Assembly (NCBI RefSeq): GCF_001650195.1
Contig: NZ_LXYR01000002.1
Coordinates: 62,001-126,000 of the forward strand
Direction of reading: 5' to 3'
Length of the DNA: 64,000 nucleotides
Source of the DNA: Phormidesmis priestleyi BC1401
GTDB lineage: Bacteria; Cyanobacteriota; Cyanobacteriia; Leptolyngbyales; Leptolyngbyaceae
The notes beneath the pieces were generated by a model. It saw only the letters and a program-made list of their open reading frames with translations. It was not told the origin of the DNA and made no database searches. A program made the translations under genes and the position numbers. Below are positions 53,870-63,967 of the stretch, one piece after another; position 1 is the first letter of the stretch; the number at the start of each line of letters is the position of its first letter.

Positions 53870-54841
53870 ATGAATGTCAGCCTAGTTGTCTCCAACCTTT
53901 TGAATCCGCCTGTTCTATTCTTCTTTTTAGGAATGCTGGCTGTTTTAGTCAAATCTGATCTCGAAATTCCCGCTCCCATTCCAAAATTATTCTCGTTATA
54001 TTTGCTGATCGCGATCGGGTTTAGAGGCGGTTCAGAATTAGCCAAAAGTGGCATTACTCAGGATGTATTTTTAACGATCGGAGCAGCGATTTTGATGTCT
54101 TGTGTTGTGCCAATCTACACATTTTTTATCTTACGGATCAAATTAGATCCCTATAATGCAGCCGCGATCGCCGCGACTTATGGCGCAATCAGTGCGGTCA
54201 CTTTTATCACGGCTGGCTCATTTCTCGATCAGCTCAACATTGCCTCTGACGGATATATGGTGGCAGCCTTAGCATTGATGGAGTCACCCGCGATCGTGGT
54301 GGGTTTAATCTTGGTGAAAGTGTTTGCAGTCAACCAAGATGGTCAAGAATTCGATTGGGGCGAAATCTTGCGCGAGTCATTTTTTAACGGCTCGGTGTTT
54401 TTGTTGTTTGGCAGCATCATCATCGGCATCTTGACCGGAGAGCATGGTGAAGAAGTGTTGAAACCCTTTACCCAAGACTTATTTTATGGAGCACTCACCT
54501 TTTTCTTACTAGATATGGGATTGGTTGCCGCTAAACGAATTCAAGACTTGCAGAAGGCGGGCGTGTTTTTGATTGCGTTTGCGATTTTGACCCCGATTTT
54601 TAACGCTGGAATTGGCATCGCGATCGCCAAACTCATCCAAATGCCGCAAGGAAATGCGCTGTTGTTTGCCGTTCTCTGTGCAAGTGCGTCTTACATTGCC
54701 GTTCCGGCTGCGATGCGGCTCACCGTTCCTGAAGCCAACCCTAGTTTATATATTTCGACGGCTCTCGCAGTCACTTTTCCATTCAATATTTTGGTAGGAA
54801 TTCCGCTCTATTTGTATGGAATCAATTTATTCTGGAGCTAA
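53870..54841 (+). CDS. sbtA: Sodium-dependent bicarbonate transporter SbtA
   Basis: High-affinity Na+/HCO3- symporter in the plasma membrane, part of the CO2-concentrating mechanism. The 323-residue protein has ten hydrophobic helices, including LLIAIGFRGGSELAKSGI, AAAIAATYGAISAVTFITAG, and MESPAIVVGLILVKVF. SbtA length is about 370 in many strains; this one has a short central loop. Followed by sbtB after 2 bp, so one operon. Confidence 0.93.
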   Translation: MNVSLVVSNLLNPPVLFFFLGMLAVLVKSDLEIPAPIPKLFSLYLLIAIGFRGGSELAKSGITQDVFLTIGAAILMSCVVPIYTFFILRIKLDPYNAAAIAATYGAISAVTFITAGSFLDQLNIASDGYMVAALALMESPAIVVGLILVKVFAVNQDGQEFDWGEILRESFFNGSVFLLFGSIIIGILTGEHGEEVLKPFTQDLFYGALTFFLLDMGLVAAKRIQDLQKAGVFLIAFAILTPIFNAGIGIAIAKLIQMPQGNALLFAVLCASASYIAVPAAMRLTVPEANPSLYISTALAVTFPFNILVGIPLYLYGINLFWS

Positions 54842-54843
54842 TC

Positions 54844-55149
54844 ATGGAAGTCGTAAAACGCATCGAGATTATGGCGAGTTCGATCGAACTCAATAAAATT
54901 CTGAAAGGGCTAGAAAAATCAGGCGTTCCGGGCTACACCGTGATTCGGAATGTGGCTGGAAGAAGTTTACGGGGCACAGTGTCTGATGATTTTTCGAGCT
55001 TAGATAATGTGTATGTGATTGCTTTTTGCTCTACTGAGCAGATTGATGCCGTGATTGAAAACTTGAATCCAATCTTAAACAAGTTTGGAGGCGTATGCTT
55101 TGTGTCAGATGCAATGCAAATGAACGTCGTTCGATGTGTCGGATCGTGA
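54844..55149 (+). CDS. sbtB: PII-like regulator SbtB
   Basis: Trimeric carbon-sensing protein that binds cAMP/AMP and inhibits SbtA. The 101-residue protein has the ferredoxin-like core (VVKRIEIMASSIELNKILKG, SGVPGYTVIRNVAGRSLRGT as the flexible T-loop) and ends VCFVSDAMQMNVVRCVGS. It lacks a longer C-terminal CGPxGC-type loop. It is encoded 2 bp after sbtA. Confidence 0.93.
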   Translation: MEVVKRIEIMASSIELNKILKGLEKSGVPGYTVIRNVAGRSLRGTVSDDFSSLDNVYVIAFCSTEQIDAVIENLNPILNKFGGVCFVSDAMQMNVVRCVGS

Positions 55150-55197
55150 ATGCTAAAACAACAGAAAATTTAGACGTTGCTGAATACGGATATGAAA

Positions 55198-55305
55198 TGC
55201 CCTCCTCACGAAGTGTGGCGAGAGCTTTGCCCAACCCTTCTCCCCAGGGAAAAGAGAGCCAGAACTCTTGTCCCCTCTCCATTAGGGAGAGGGCTAGGGT
55301 GAGGG
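55198..55305. repeat. Repeat family A copy 3
   Basis: About 108 bp: begins TGCCCTCCTCACGAAGTGTGG and ends CCCTCTCCATTAGGGAGAGGG plus CTAGGGTGAGGG. Closest in layout to copy 2 at 46849. It lies between sbtB and the convergent tocopherol cyclase gene. Confidence 0.7.
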
Positions 55306-55364
55306 TAAAATCTGTGCTTCATGGATCGATTCAGCAACACCAAAATTCATTGATTTTGCTCCTA

Positions 55365-56733
<1,369 letters not shown>

Positions 56734-56790
56734 ATGACTATTGTGCTCAATCTGGCTGGAGATGTCAGGGTGAGATCTAGATAAATCTGG

Positions 56791-58587
56791 CTAAGAGGCT
56801 CCCGGTTTAGGTTTATGAGTTGACGAAACGTGTAGCTCTTTAAGCTGCTTGTCATCGACGCTAGAAGGCGCACTCGTCAGCAAACATCGAGCCTGTTGAG
56901 TTTTGGGAAACGCGATCGCATCTCGAATCGATTCTTCGCCTGCCAGCAGCATCACCCAGCGATCGAGTCCATAGGCGATGCCGCCATGCGGAGGGGTGCC
57001 ATACTCAAACGCTTCTAACAGAAAGCCGAATTTGTTGTGTGCTTCTTCGACCGATAGCCCGATCGTTTCAAACACTTTTGCTTGCAGATCGGACTGATAG
57101 ATCCGCACACTGCCGCCGCCGACTTCAAAGCCGTTAAACACCAGGTCGTATGCCTGAGCATGAGCCGTTTTGAGATCGTGTGCCTCTTCAGGTTTGGGTG
57201 CGGTAAAGGGATGGTGTAACGCCTCCAGTCGCTTCTCGTCGGCGTTCCACTCAAACATTGGGAAGTCGGTCACCCACAGCAAATTAATCTTGTCGGAATC
57301 GATTAAGTTTAGTTCGCGTGCCAGGGCTTGACGGAGGCGATCGAGCGTTTTATTCACCGTGATCGTGTCTCCCGCCCCAAATAAGAGCAGATGTCCGGGT
57401 TTGGCTCCGGTGCGGGTGAGAAGCTCTTGTTTTTGCTCGTCGGTCAGGTTGTCTTTGATGGCTCCGATCGTGTCAATTTCGCCATCTTCACGGACTCGAA
57501 TATACGCCAATCCTCGCGCCCCGGCTTCTGCGGCTTCTTTAAATAAGTCTCCACCCGGCTTGATTCGCACGTTAGAAACGGCATCATTTCCACCCGGAAT
57601 CGGCAGAATTTTGACAATGCCGCCCTTCGCGACCGAATCAGCAAAGACTTTAAAGCCAGAATTTTTGAGAATATCCGACACGTCTACTAGCTCTAATCCG
57701 TAGCGCGTATCAGGCTTGTCAGAGCCGTAGCGATCCATCGCGTCTGCATAGGTTAGCTGAGGAAACGGAGTCGGAATCTCAACGCCTTTAATGGTTTTGA
57801 AGATGTGACTGACTAACCCCTCGTTCAGGTGAATAATTTCTTCTTGTGACATGAAACTCATTTCCATGTCGAGTTGAGTAAATTCGGGTTGACGATCGGC
57901 TCTCAAATCTTCGTCGCGAAAACAGCGAGCGACTTGATAATAGCGATCGAAGCCCGACACCATCAGAATCTGCTTAAACAATTGCGGCGACTGCGGCAGC
58001 GCAAACCATTCACCCGCATTCACCCGCGACGGAACGAGATAATCTCTGGCACCTTCGGGAGTCGATCGCGTCAAAATTGGGGTTTCGACTTCGATAAACC
58101 CTTCAGCATCTTCTAGATAGCGACGAATCGATTTGATCACCTGATGACGCAGTTGTAAGTTACGACTCATCCGCTCTCGGCGCAAATCCAAATAGCGATA
58201 TCTCAGGCGTAAATCTTCTCGCACCGTTTCGTTATCAGACATCGAGACTTGAAACGGCAACTGTTTGCGAACAGCGTTGAGAATTTCAATCTCGTCGGCA
58301 TAAATTTCAATCTCGCCCGTCGCAATTTTAGGGTTTAACGACTCATCAGGGCGCTTAGTAACCCGTCCCACAATCTTGATCACATATTCGTTTCGCAAAT
58401 CACCCGCGGTTTGATAAGAACCCGGAGTCCGTTCGGGGTCGCTGACAATTTGAACGGTGCCACTGCGATCGCGCAAATCGACGAAAATCACATACCCATG
58501 ATCCCGACGACGATCGACCCATCCATAAAGAGTCACTGTCTCTCCAATGTGGCTGGCTCGGAGTTGACCGCAATAGTAGCTACGCAT
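56791..58587 (-). CDS. aspS: Aspartate--tRNA ligase
   Basis: Class IIb synthetase. The 598-residue bacterial-type protein has an OB-fold ([40 protein letters not shown]), motif 2 [20 protein letters not shown], a GAD insertion, and motif 3 [27 protein letters not shown]. It is a single gene. Confidence 0.97.
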   Translation of the reverse strand: MRSYYCGQLRASHIGETVTLYGWVDRRRDHGYVIFVDLRDRSGTVQIVSDPERTPGSYQTAGDLRNEYVIKIVGRVTKRPDESLNPKIATGEIEIYADEIEILNAVRKQLPFQVSMSDNETVREDLRLRYRYLDLRRERMSRNLQLRHQVIKSIRRYLEDAEGFIEVETPILTRSTPEGARDYLVPSRVNAGEWFALPQSPQLFKQILMVSGFDRYYQVARCFRDEDLRADRQPEFTQLDMEMSFMSQEEIIHLNEGLVSHIFKTIKGVEIPTPFPQLTYADAMDRYGSDKPDTRYGLELVDVSDILKNSGFKVFADSVAKGGIVKILPIPGGNDAVSNVRIKPGGDLFKEAAEAGARGLAYIRVREDGEIDTIGAIKDNLTDEQKQELLTRTGAKPGHLLLFGAGDTITVNKTLDRLRQALARELNLIDSDKINLLWVTDFPMFEWNADEKRLEALHHPFTAPKPEEAHDLKTAHAQAYDLVFNGFEVGGGSVRIYQSDLQAKVFETIGLSVEEAHNKFGFLLEAFEYGTPPHGGIAYGLDRWVMLLAGEESIRDAIAFPKTQQARCLLTSAPSSVDDKQLKELHVSSTHKPKPGAS

Positions 58588-58846
58588 AGGGAGAAATGAG
58601 GGATGAGGGATGAATCGGAAACTATGAGTTTAGTCTAACGATCGTGGGCAGATCAACGCTTTCAATGGACAAGCATTGCTGACAACGCGCAAAAACCTTT
58701 CAATTATGGCGTAGTTGAGTGACGATCGTGAGCGGGTATTTGGAATCTCATCTCATCCTTTTGTCTCCCGCCTTGCTTAACTGCCGAACAATGGCAGAGA
58801 ATTTCTATCCGTACAATGGAAGTTGAGATGTCATCCTAAAGCAGCC

Positions 58847-59056
58847 ATGACGATTCCAGCCAGCGACTATCCGTTTGCCCAAGAATTCATCACCGATGCG
58901 TCAGGAAAGATTTGCAAAGTCATTATCAATATCGCTGACTACCAAAAATTGCTCAATGCTCTAAAAGACGAGGGGCTTTACCGCGCGATCGTGGAAGTAC
59001 GCGATGAACTGCCGATGAGTCTGGCAGAAGCGCTTAACGAACTGGAACAACCGTGA
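58847..59056 (+). CDS. Small antitoxin-like protein of a RelE-type module
   Basis: The 69-residue protein reads DYPFAQEFITDASGKICKVI, NIADYQKLLNALKDEGLYRA, then an acidic tail. It resembles Phd/prevent-host-death-like antitoxins of RelE/ParE modules in cyanobacteria. Its stop overlaps the toxin's start (GTGA). The ATG at 58847 is favoured; an upstream ATG at 58823 adds eight residues. Confidence 0.7.
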   Translation: MTIPASDYPFAQEFITDASGKICKVIINIADYQKLLNALKDEGLYRAIVEVRDELPMSLAEALNELEQP

Positions 59057-59148
59057 ATGTTGAGTATCTGCCAAGCTTTTTGAAGGATCTCAAAGCGTTA
59101 AAACAAACCACTTCTACCAAAAAAGACAATTTCCTCCTTCCTGGCTAA
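59053..59148 (+). pseudogene. Truncated RelE/ParE-type toxin
   Basis: GTG at 59053 overlaps the antitoxin stop by four bases and begins VNVEYLPSFLKDLKALK, the RelE-family start. After about 20 residues it turns into unrelated sequence and stops at 59146-59148 (31 residues). The catalytic C-terminal part is missing. Confidence 0.7.
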
Positions 59149-59191
59149 AGAGCGATCGTTGTCCCTTCTCAAAAAATCTTTCTCGACTAGC

Positions 59192-59452
59192 ATGGAAATT
59201 GTCTGGACACAACACGCAGAAGAACGACAGCAGCAGTGGGAACAGCGACTCGGCATCACTCGACAAGAGGTTGAAGCAGTGGTGATCAATCCAGAACAAA
59301 TGATTCCTGATGACGAAGGCATTCTCGTTGCCCAATCAAGAAGAGGTAACGGCTTACTGCGCGTTCCCTATGTAGAAATTGGCTCAACGAAGCGCATCCT
59401 TACCCTTTACTGGACAAATCAAGTCAAACGCTACTGGCAGGAATCACTATGA
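59192..59452 (+). CDS. DUF4258 protein (toxin-like)
   Basis: The 86-residue protein starts MEIVWTQHAEERQQQWEQRL and has ITRQEVEAVVINPEQMIPDD and LLRVPYVEIGSTKRILTLYW, matching DUF4258. This family occurs with DUF2283 as a putative toxin-antitoxin pair. ATG at 59192; a start at 59159 adds 11 residues. Its stop overlaps the next start (ATGA). Confidence 0.82.
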   Translation: MEIVWTQHAEERQQQWEQRLGITRQEVEAVVINPEQMIPDDEGILVAQSRRGNGLLRVPYVEIGSTKRILTLYWTNQVKRYWQESL

Positions 59453-59649
59453 GAATGCAATACAGCGCTGATGCCGATATTCTGATCCTGATTCTGCGGG
59501 AAACGCCTCCAGTCAACGCCATCTCTGAACCGGGTGGTGTGATTGTCAGCTATGACGAAGCGGGAGAACCTGTGAGCATTGAGTTTCTCAACGCCTCAAA
59601 ACGGCAACTGATTCAACCTGGAGAAACTTCACTGCCGATTCAGATGTGA
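59449..59649 (+). CDS. DUF2283 protein (antitoxin-like)
   Basis: The 66-residue protein reads MRMQYSADADILILIL then GVIVSYDEAGEPVSIEFLNASKR, the DUF2283 pattern. It follows DUF4258 with a 4-base overlap, so the two are translated together. The gene next to the minisatellite. Confidence 0.85.
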   Translation: MRMQYSADADILILILRETPPVNAISEPGGVIVSYDEAGEPVSIEFLNASKRQLIQPGETSLPIQM

Positions 59650-59759
59650 TGACACTCATTTACAAGCTTAGAGCGTCATTCTTCGGAGGCAATAGGTATT
59701 GTATAAACGCGGATGGTTGCTTTTGTCAGTTCAATTCTGTCGATCTCCAACCGCAAATT

Positions 59760-59990
59760 TCGAGTTTAAAGCACGATCGTTCGAGTTCAAAGCTCAAAAC
59801 TTCAAGTTCAAAGCACGATCGTCCGAGTTCAGAAGTCAAAGTTTCGAGTTCAAAGCACGATCGTCCGAGTCCAGAACTGGAAAATTTGAGTTCAAAGGTC
59901 GATCGTTCGAGTTCAGAGGTCAAAGTTTTAAGTTCAAAATGAGATCGTTCGAGTTCAAAGCTGAAAACTTCAGGTTCAAAGCACGATCGG
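59760..59990. repeat. Minisatellite: eleven 21-bp units in a 42-bp higher-order pattern
   Basis: Units of 21 bp begin TCGAGTTCAAAG. They alternate between type A (ending CACGATCGT) and type B (ending CTCAAAACT or close forms), so A-B pairs repeat every 42 bp. Eleven units fill the interval exactly. Several frames are open, but composition is that of the repeat, not a protein. The CGATCG core resembles HIP1. Confidence 0.9.
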
Positions 59991-60141
59991 TCTCAAATTG
60001 AGCGTTTCGCTCGAATAGCTGTCTGGGTTACAAGCGGTTGTGACCTAACCACGAGTTTGACAAAACTAGGACACCTTCCCCCTCTAGCCAGCCTGTTGCA
60101 ATGGGTAGACTAGCGACAGAAGCACGTTGGGAAAGATTTTA

Positions 60142-61197
60142 ATGCTGCTAGAAGCGATCGTTACTCTGGGGTTAGGCATCTTCTGCTTTCGGGGAGGCAC
60201 GACGATCGGGCGACTGCTTTTGCGACAAGGGGCAACGGCAAATGACTTGTTTAAAGGGAAAAATAATGCAGCCGCGCTGCTGTTTATTGGCATCTACGTC
60301 GCCTTTCTCGTTTTGGCACTCAACATTCCCCAAATGCAAATCTTTCCTCTGACCTGGCGCGTCTATGGAATGCAGACCACTTGGACGATTATGCGCATCA
60401 TGCTGATCGGGTTTTGTGGAGTCGCCTATACGATCGTGGCACAAACCGCTCGTAAGCAAATTCTCACGGTGCTGTTGCTTGGGGCGATCGGAGTCGGCGG
60501 ATTCACCACAACCGAAGCTTATTTTTTGGCTCCGATTCACGACGATCTCTTCAACAACTTGCAGCCCAACGGAGTCTTTAAGCAAACCTCAATGAGTAGC
60601 TGTGCCCCGTCTGCATTAGCGACGGTTTTGCAGCGATGGGGCATCAAAGAAGCCACCGAAACCAGTGTCGCAAAGCTGGCGGGCACGAGTCGTATGGGCA
60701 CAACGATGCCGCAAGTGATTTTGGCAGCCCGTGGATTTAATCTCAACGGGGTTGAACTCGCCCCAACCTGGGAGCAGATGCGTCAAATCAACCGTCCGGG
60801 GGTGTTGGGCGTTTGGCTGATCGACGGCGATCGCAAACTTTCCCACGCGGTGGCACTGCTGGCAATGAACGCAGATAAAGCGGCGATCGGCGATCCATCC
60901 AGTGGCAAAATTTATGTGCTCGATCGGACTGAATTCGCCCGAATTTGGCGAGAGCAATACGTGCCGATTTTCCGACCGAACGAGATTTTGTTATTAACAA
61001 ACATTCAAGCCGCTGATTATCTCAAGCGCCTGGGCTACTTCCAGCAGAAGTCTCAAGACTTTAAATCAGCCTTGCGGGAGTTTCAGCGATCGTCCGGTGT
61101 CAAAATCACAGGAACTCTCGACACCCAAACGAGTTTGTTATTAATGGGGTCTTTTTTAGAGGGAGTGCCCACTTTAAAGGAGTTCTCGATCGATTAA
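60142..61197 (+). CDS. Membrane protein with C39-like peptidase and peptidoglycan-binding regions
   Basis: The 351-residue protein has about four membrane helices in the first 130 residues. A papain-like C39 region follows (QTSMSSCAPSALATVLQRWG with the Cys; WLIDGDRKLSHAVALLAMNADKAAIGDP with the His and Asp). A C-terminal PG-binding fold ends it (YLKRLGYFQQKSQDFKSALR, GTLDTQTSLLLM). It may cleave a peptide at the periplasmic side near the wall. No bacteriocin ABC gene adjoins it. Start at 60142 (MLLEAIV) is used. Confidence 0.75.
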   Translation: MLLEAIVTLGLGIFCFRGGTTIGRLLLRQGATANDLFKGKNNAAALLFIGIYVAFLVLALNIPQMQIFPLTWRVYGMQTTWTIMRIMLIGFCGVAYTIVAQTARKQILTVLLLGAIGVGGFTTTEAYFLAPIHDDLFNNLQPNGVFKQTSMSSCAPSALATVLQRWGIKEATETSVAKLAGTSRMGTTMPQVILAARGFNLNGVELAPTWEQMRQINRPGVLGVWLIDGDRKLSHAVALLAMNADKAAIGDPSSGKIYVLDRTEFARIWREQYVPIFRPNEILLLTNIQAADYLKRLGYFQQKSQDFKSALREFQRSSGVKITGTLDTQTSLLLMGSFLEGVPTLKEFSID

Positions 61198-61937
61198 AGA
61201 TCGGGTTCGATGCCGAGCGATCGTAACTGGGCGATTAGTCGCTCTGTCCGTTGTCGTTCTTGCTCAACGAGATCTGATTGCCGCTCTAAAGGTGTAGGAA
61301 TCCAATTACCCAACGCGTCGAACCAGCGCAACCACTGCCGCTCAATGCCCTGATAAGTGCCTTCCCACAATCCCAGCCCTAACCGCAGTTCTTCAAACCA
61401 AAATCGGGGTGGCGTTGCCTCAATCTTGCTATAGCTTCCACCTTCGAGACGAAACACCTGTAGCTCATCGGTGTAACGGTTAAACACAATGTAGTAGGGA
61501 ATGCGGAGAACCCGTTCATAAACTTCCCATTTAGTTGGCGGTTGGTCAACGTCTCGCAAGGTTTGCCCTAAATCTTCTCGTTCGGTGCCTGGTGAGAGTA
61601 GCTCGACTACCACGATCGGGTTGACTCCTTCTTGCCAACTAACATAGCTCAGACGCAAATCGCGCTGTTCATAAAGTCGAGAAATGCCCACAACTCCAAA
61701 CCAATCGGGGCGTTTATACCAACCTGTATGGCGCACATCATAGTAAAGATTGAGATCACTGCCCGTAAAGACATCTTCGCTGAGATAGTCGGGCGGAAGA
61801 AAGGTTTCTTCAAGCAAGCGAGGCTGGAGCAAATGAAACTCGTCGGGCAAGCCAGGTTCCTCCGGGTTCTCGCTGGGCAGGTCATACATGGTTGGCAAAT
61901 AGTCTTTGGGCGATCGTGGCGGATCGGTTTGAAACAT
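61194..61937 (-). CDS. Uma2 family (DUF820) putative endonuclease
   Basis: The 247-residue Uma2 protein has GSDLNLYYDVRHTGWYKRPD, GVNPIVVVELLSPGTEREDL and a C-terminal coil (SDLVEQERQRTERLIAQLRS). It is close in layout to the copy at 4971. ATG at 61937 is used; an upstream Met adds 13 residues. Its stop overlaps the C39 gene's stop in TTAA. Confidence 0.87.
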   Translation of the reverse strand: MFQTDPPRSPKDYLPTMYDLPSENPEEPGLPDEFHLLQPRLLEETFLPPDYLSEDVFTGSDLNLYYDVRHTGWYKRPDWFGVVGISRLYEQRDLRLSYVSWQEGVNPIVVVELLSPGTEREDLGQTLRDVDQPPTKWEVYERVLRIPYYIVFNRYTDELQVFRLEGGSYSKIEATPPRFWFEELRLGLGLWEGTYQGIERQWLRWFDALGNWIPTPLERQSDLVEQERQRTERLIAQLRSLGIEPDL

Positions 61938-62003
61938 AGCCTTCTTCAACAAACTACCCTTTATTGTAGAGGTCAAACTCCCTTGACAAAAGGACGATAT
62001 TCA

Positions 62004-62396
62004 ATGCTGCAAGATCCGGCGATTCGAGTGCCGATCGCCATTAGTCTCGGCGCGATCGCGGGTGCTTTGTGCCGCTATTACTTAACCATCTGGTCGATTC
62101 AGCGCTTCGGAATCGCATTTCCCTACGGGGTTTTCTTGATTAACTTAAGCGGCTGTTTTTTAATGGGATTTCTGGCAACGTGGTTTGTCGATCAGCCGAC
62201 ATCTCCTGAAGTTCGGCTAATGTTGACCACTGGATTTTTAGGTGCCTACACCACCTTTTCGACTTATGGATTAGACACCCTCAATCTGCTGAGAACTCAA
62301 AACTTTTCAGCCGCAGGTCTTTACTGGCTGGGCAGTGCCGCTTTAGGAGTCGTCTTCGTTCAGCTAGGAGCAATGCTGGCGAGAGTTGGACAATAA
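62004..62396 (+). CDS. crcB: Fluoride exporter CrcB/FluC
   Basis: Small dual-topology fluoride channel. The 130-residue protein has four helices and the motifs GAIAGALCRYYLT, GVFLINLSGCFLMGFLA, and TGFLGAYTTFSTYGLDT. ATG at 62004 has AAAGGA about 10 bases upstream. A much longer upstream frame exists but is not homologous. Confidence 0.95.
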   Translation: MLQDPAIRVPIAISLGAIAGALCRYYLTIWSIQRFGIAFPYGVFLINLSGCFLMGFLATWFVDQPTSPEVRLMLTTGFLGAYTTFSTYGLDTLNLLRTQNFSAAGLYWLGSAALGVVFVQLGAMLARVGQ

Positions 62397-62406
62397 AAGA
62401 GTTTGA

Positions 62407-62790
62407 TTACTTTTGTTTGGCTTCGTAGAGATAGAATTTTCCAAACAAGCCGACGGTCTCAAAGTGGTAGGTCGGCATTCCGGGAAGAAAGGCTAAATCG
62501 GGCACGATCGCGCGCACTGATAGGTCAGTTTGATAGAAGCTAAACACGAGATAATCTTGGCGATCGGTGTTGCGAGTAATCACCTTTTTGATCTCAGACT
62601 GATTGTCGTCTACAAACTTTGGACATTGGCTTGCCAACCCCAAGGGCGCTTTTTTGCAAGCGTCTTCTCGAATGCGCTGAACTGCAAACGCTTCAAACGC
62701 CTCCTGTTTAGGGTTAGTCAGCGCCAAGGTTGCGGCTATTCCCAGTAGCGCCACTCCAATCAGTCCTGCTGCCAGGTTGACTATCTTCAT
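62407..62790 (-). CDS. DUF4359 protein
   Basis: The 127-residue protein has a signal/anchor (MKIVNLAAGLIGVALLGIAA), NPKQEAFEAFAVQRIREDAC, and the end LPGMPTYHFETVGLFGKFYL, which fit DUF4359. Probably exported or membrane-anchored, function unknown. Start at 62790; 62847 adds 19 residues. Confidence 0.85.
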   Translation of the reverse strand: MKIVNLAAGLIGVALLGIAATLALTNPKQEAFEAFAVQRIREDACKKAPLGLASQCPKFVDDNQSEIKKVITRNTDRQDYLVFSFYQTDLSVRAIVPDLAFLPGMPTYHFETVGLFGKFYLYEAKQK

Positions 62791-62935
62791 AGCGGTCAAT
62801 CCCCACTCCACAAGCGTTAGACAATCGGCTGCCTCACGCGAAACCACGATCTTAGACGCGATCGGACAAATTTTGTTCTCGTCCTAAAAGATCTAGCTGA
62901 CTTGTCCCCTTGAATGCTATAGTACTAACTGTGAT

Positions 62936-63009
62936 GGCGAGCGTAGCCAAGTGGTTAAGGCAGTGGTTTGTGGTACCACCATCCGGGGGTTCGAGTCCCC
63001 TCGTTCGCC
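62936..63009 (+). tRNA. tRNA-His(GTG)
   Basis: Sequence GGCGAGCGTAGCCAAGTGG.. with anticodon stem GTGGT/ACCAC and loop TTGTGGT (anticodon GTG). T-arm GGGGGTTCGAGTCCCC. The extra 5' G (G-1) pairs with C73, the identity element of tRNA-His, so an 8-bp acceptor stem forms. CCA is not encoded. TATAGT near 62918 may be its -10 box. Confidence 0.92.
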
Positions 63010-63058
63010 CTTTTAAGTTTTGATTAGCATTAGCGACCCTGATCGCTCTCTATGGTTT

Positions 63059-63967
63059 CTAGAGTTGAAACGAGCCATCAGGCATAATCGTTCTACTGAA
63101 AATTGTTCTGTGGCGCTTAATCTCCCGAATATCAGCATCGGTAAGGTTGGCATCGGTGAGATTGGCTCTGCTTAAATTTGCGCCCCTCAAACAGGCAGTC
63201 GTCAAGATCACTCCCGTCAAATCTGCCCCGGTTAGGTTTGCACCTCTGAGATTTGCTCCGGTCAAGTCTGCACCTGCGAGGGTCGCTTTACTCAAATTTG
63301 CCCAGGCGAGATCTGCACTCGATAAATTGGCTGCGCTGAGATTGGCTGCAAATAAATAGGCGTTTCTGAGGTGCGATCGCATCAAGTTTGCCTTTTGCAA
63401 ATCGGCATGATAGAGATGCGCCTCCATCAGTTCGGCTTCATAGAGATTGGCGTTGCTGAGATTTGCATGGGCAAAATTAGCATTGAGCAGCATTGCCTCG
63501 CTGAGGTCGGTTCGTCTCAAATCTGCTTCGCTGAGATCAGCTTCTCGAAAGGTTGCGCCTCGAAGCTCAGTGCCGATCAGATTGGCTCTGGTTAGATCGG
63601 CTCGATCGAAGTTAGCTCCCTTCAGATCTGCTCCAATCAAGTTGGCATCGCTGAGATCTGCGCCGCTCAAATCAGCAGCAACTAAACTAGCATCAACTAA
63701 TTCCGCTTTTTGGAGGGTTGCATCGATTAGTTCAGCGTTGAGCAGCGTTGCCTGATTGAGAATCGCGCCATTGAGATTAGCAGCAATCAGCTTTGCCCAG
63801 GACAGATCAGCTTTTTTTAAGTTGACGTGATTAAGATCTGCGCCTCGGAGATTTGCGCCCTTTAAGTCGGCTTCGCTGAGGTCAGGGTAACTGTGCGGAT
63901 GGAGCGATCGCCATTCAATCCACGCCACTGCCCCTTGCTGCAATAGCTTGAGATGCCTTGATGCCAT
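63059..63967 (-). CDS. Pentapeptide repeat protein
   Basis: The 302-residue protein is almost entirely A(D/N)LXX repeats from about residue 33 to 285 (ADLKGANLRGADLNHVNLKK onward), forming a right-handed beta-helix. The first 32 residues (MASRHLKLLQQGAVAWIEWR) are not repetitive. Many copies occur in cyanobacteria; roles are mostly unknown. It is the last gene and is complete. Confidence 0.92.
   Translation of the reverse strand: MASRHLKLLQQGAVAWIEWRSLHPHSYPDLSEADLKGANLRGADLNHVNLKKADLSWAKLIAANLNGAILNQATLLNAELIDATLQKAELVDASLVAADLSGADLSDANLIGADLKGANFDRADLTRANLIGTELRGATFREADLSEADLRRTDLSEAMLLNANFAHANLSNANLYEAELMEAHLYHADLQKANLMRSHLRNAYLFAANLSAANLSSADLAWANLSKATLAGADLTGANLRGANLTGADLTGVILTTACLRGANLSRANLTDANLTDADIREIKRHRTIFSRTIMPDGSFQL

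Noticed and set aside
59646..60001. Two long frames of repeated K/S/E-rich or FEFKAR-like peptides
   Set aside because: The frames are open only because the 21-bp repeat is a multiple of three; no start context or homology.
61632..62003. 124-codon N-terminal extension of CrcB
   Set aside because: It is antisense to the Uma2 gene, and CrcB homology begins at 62004.
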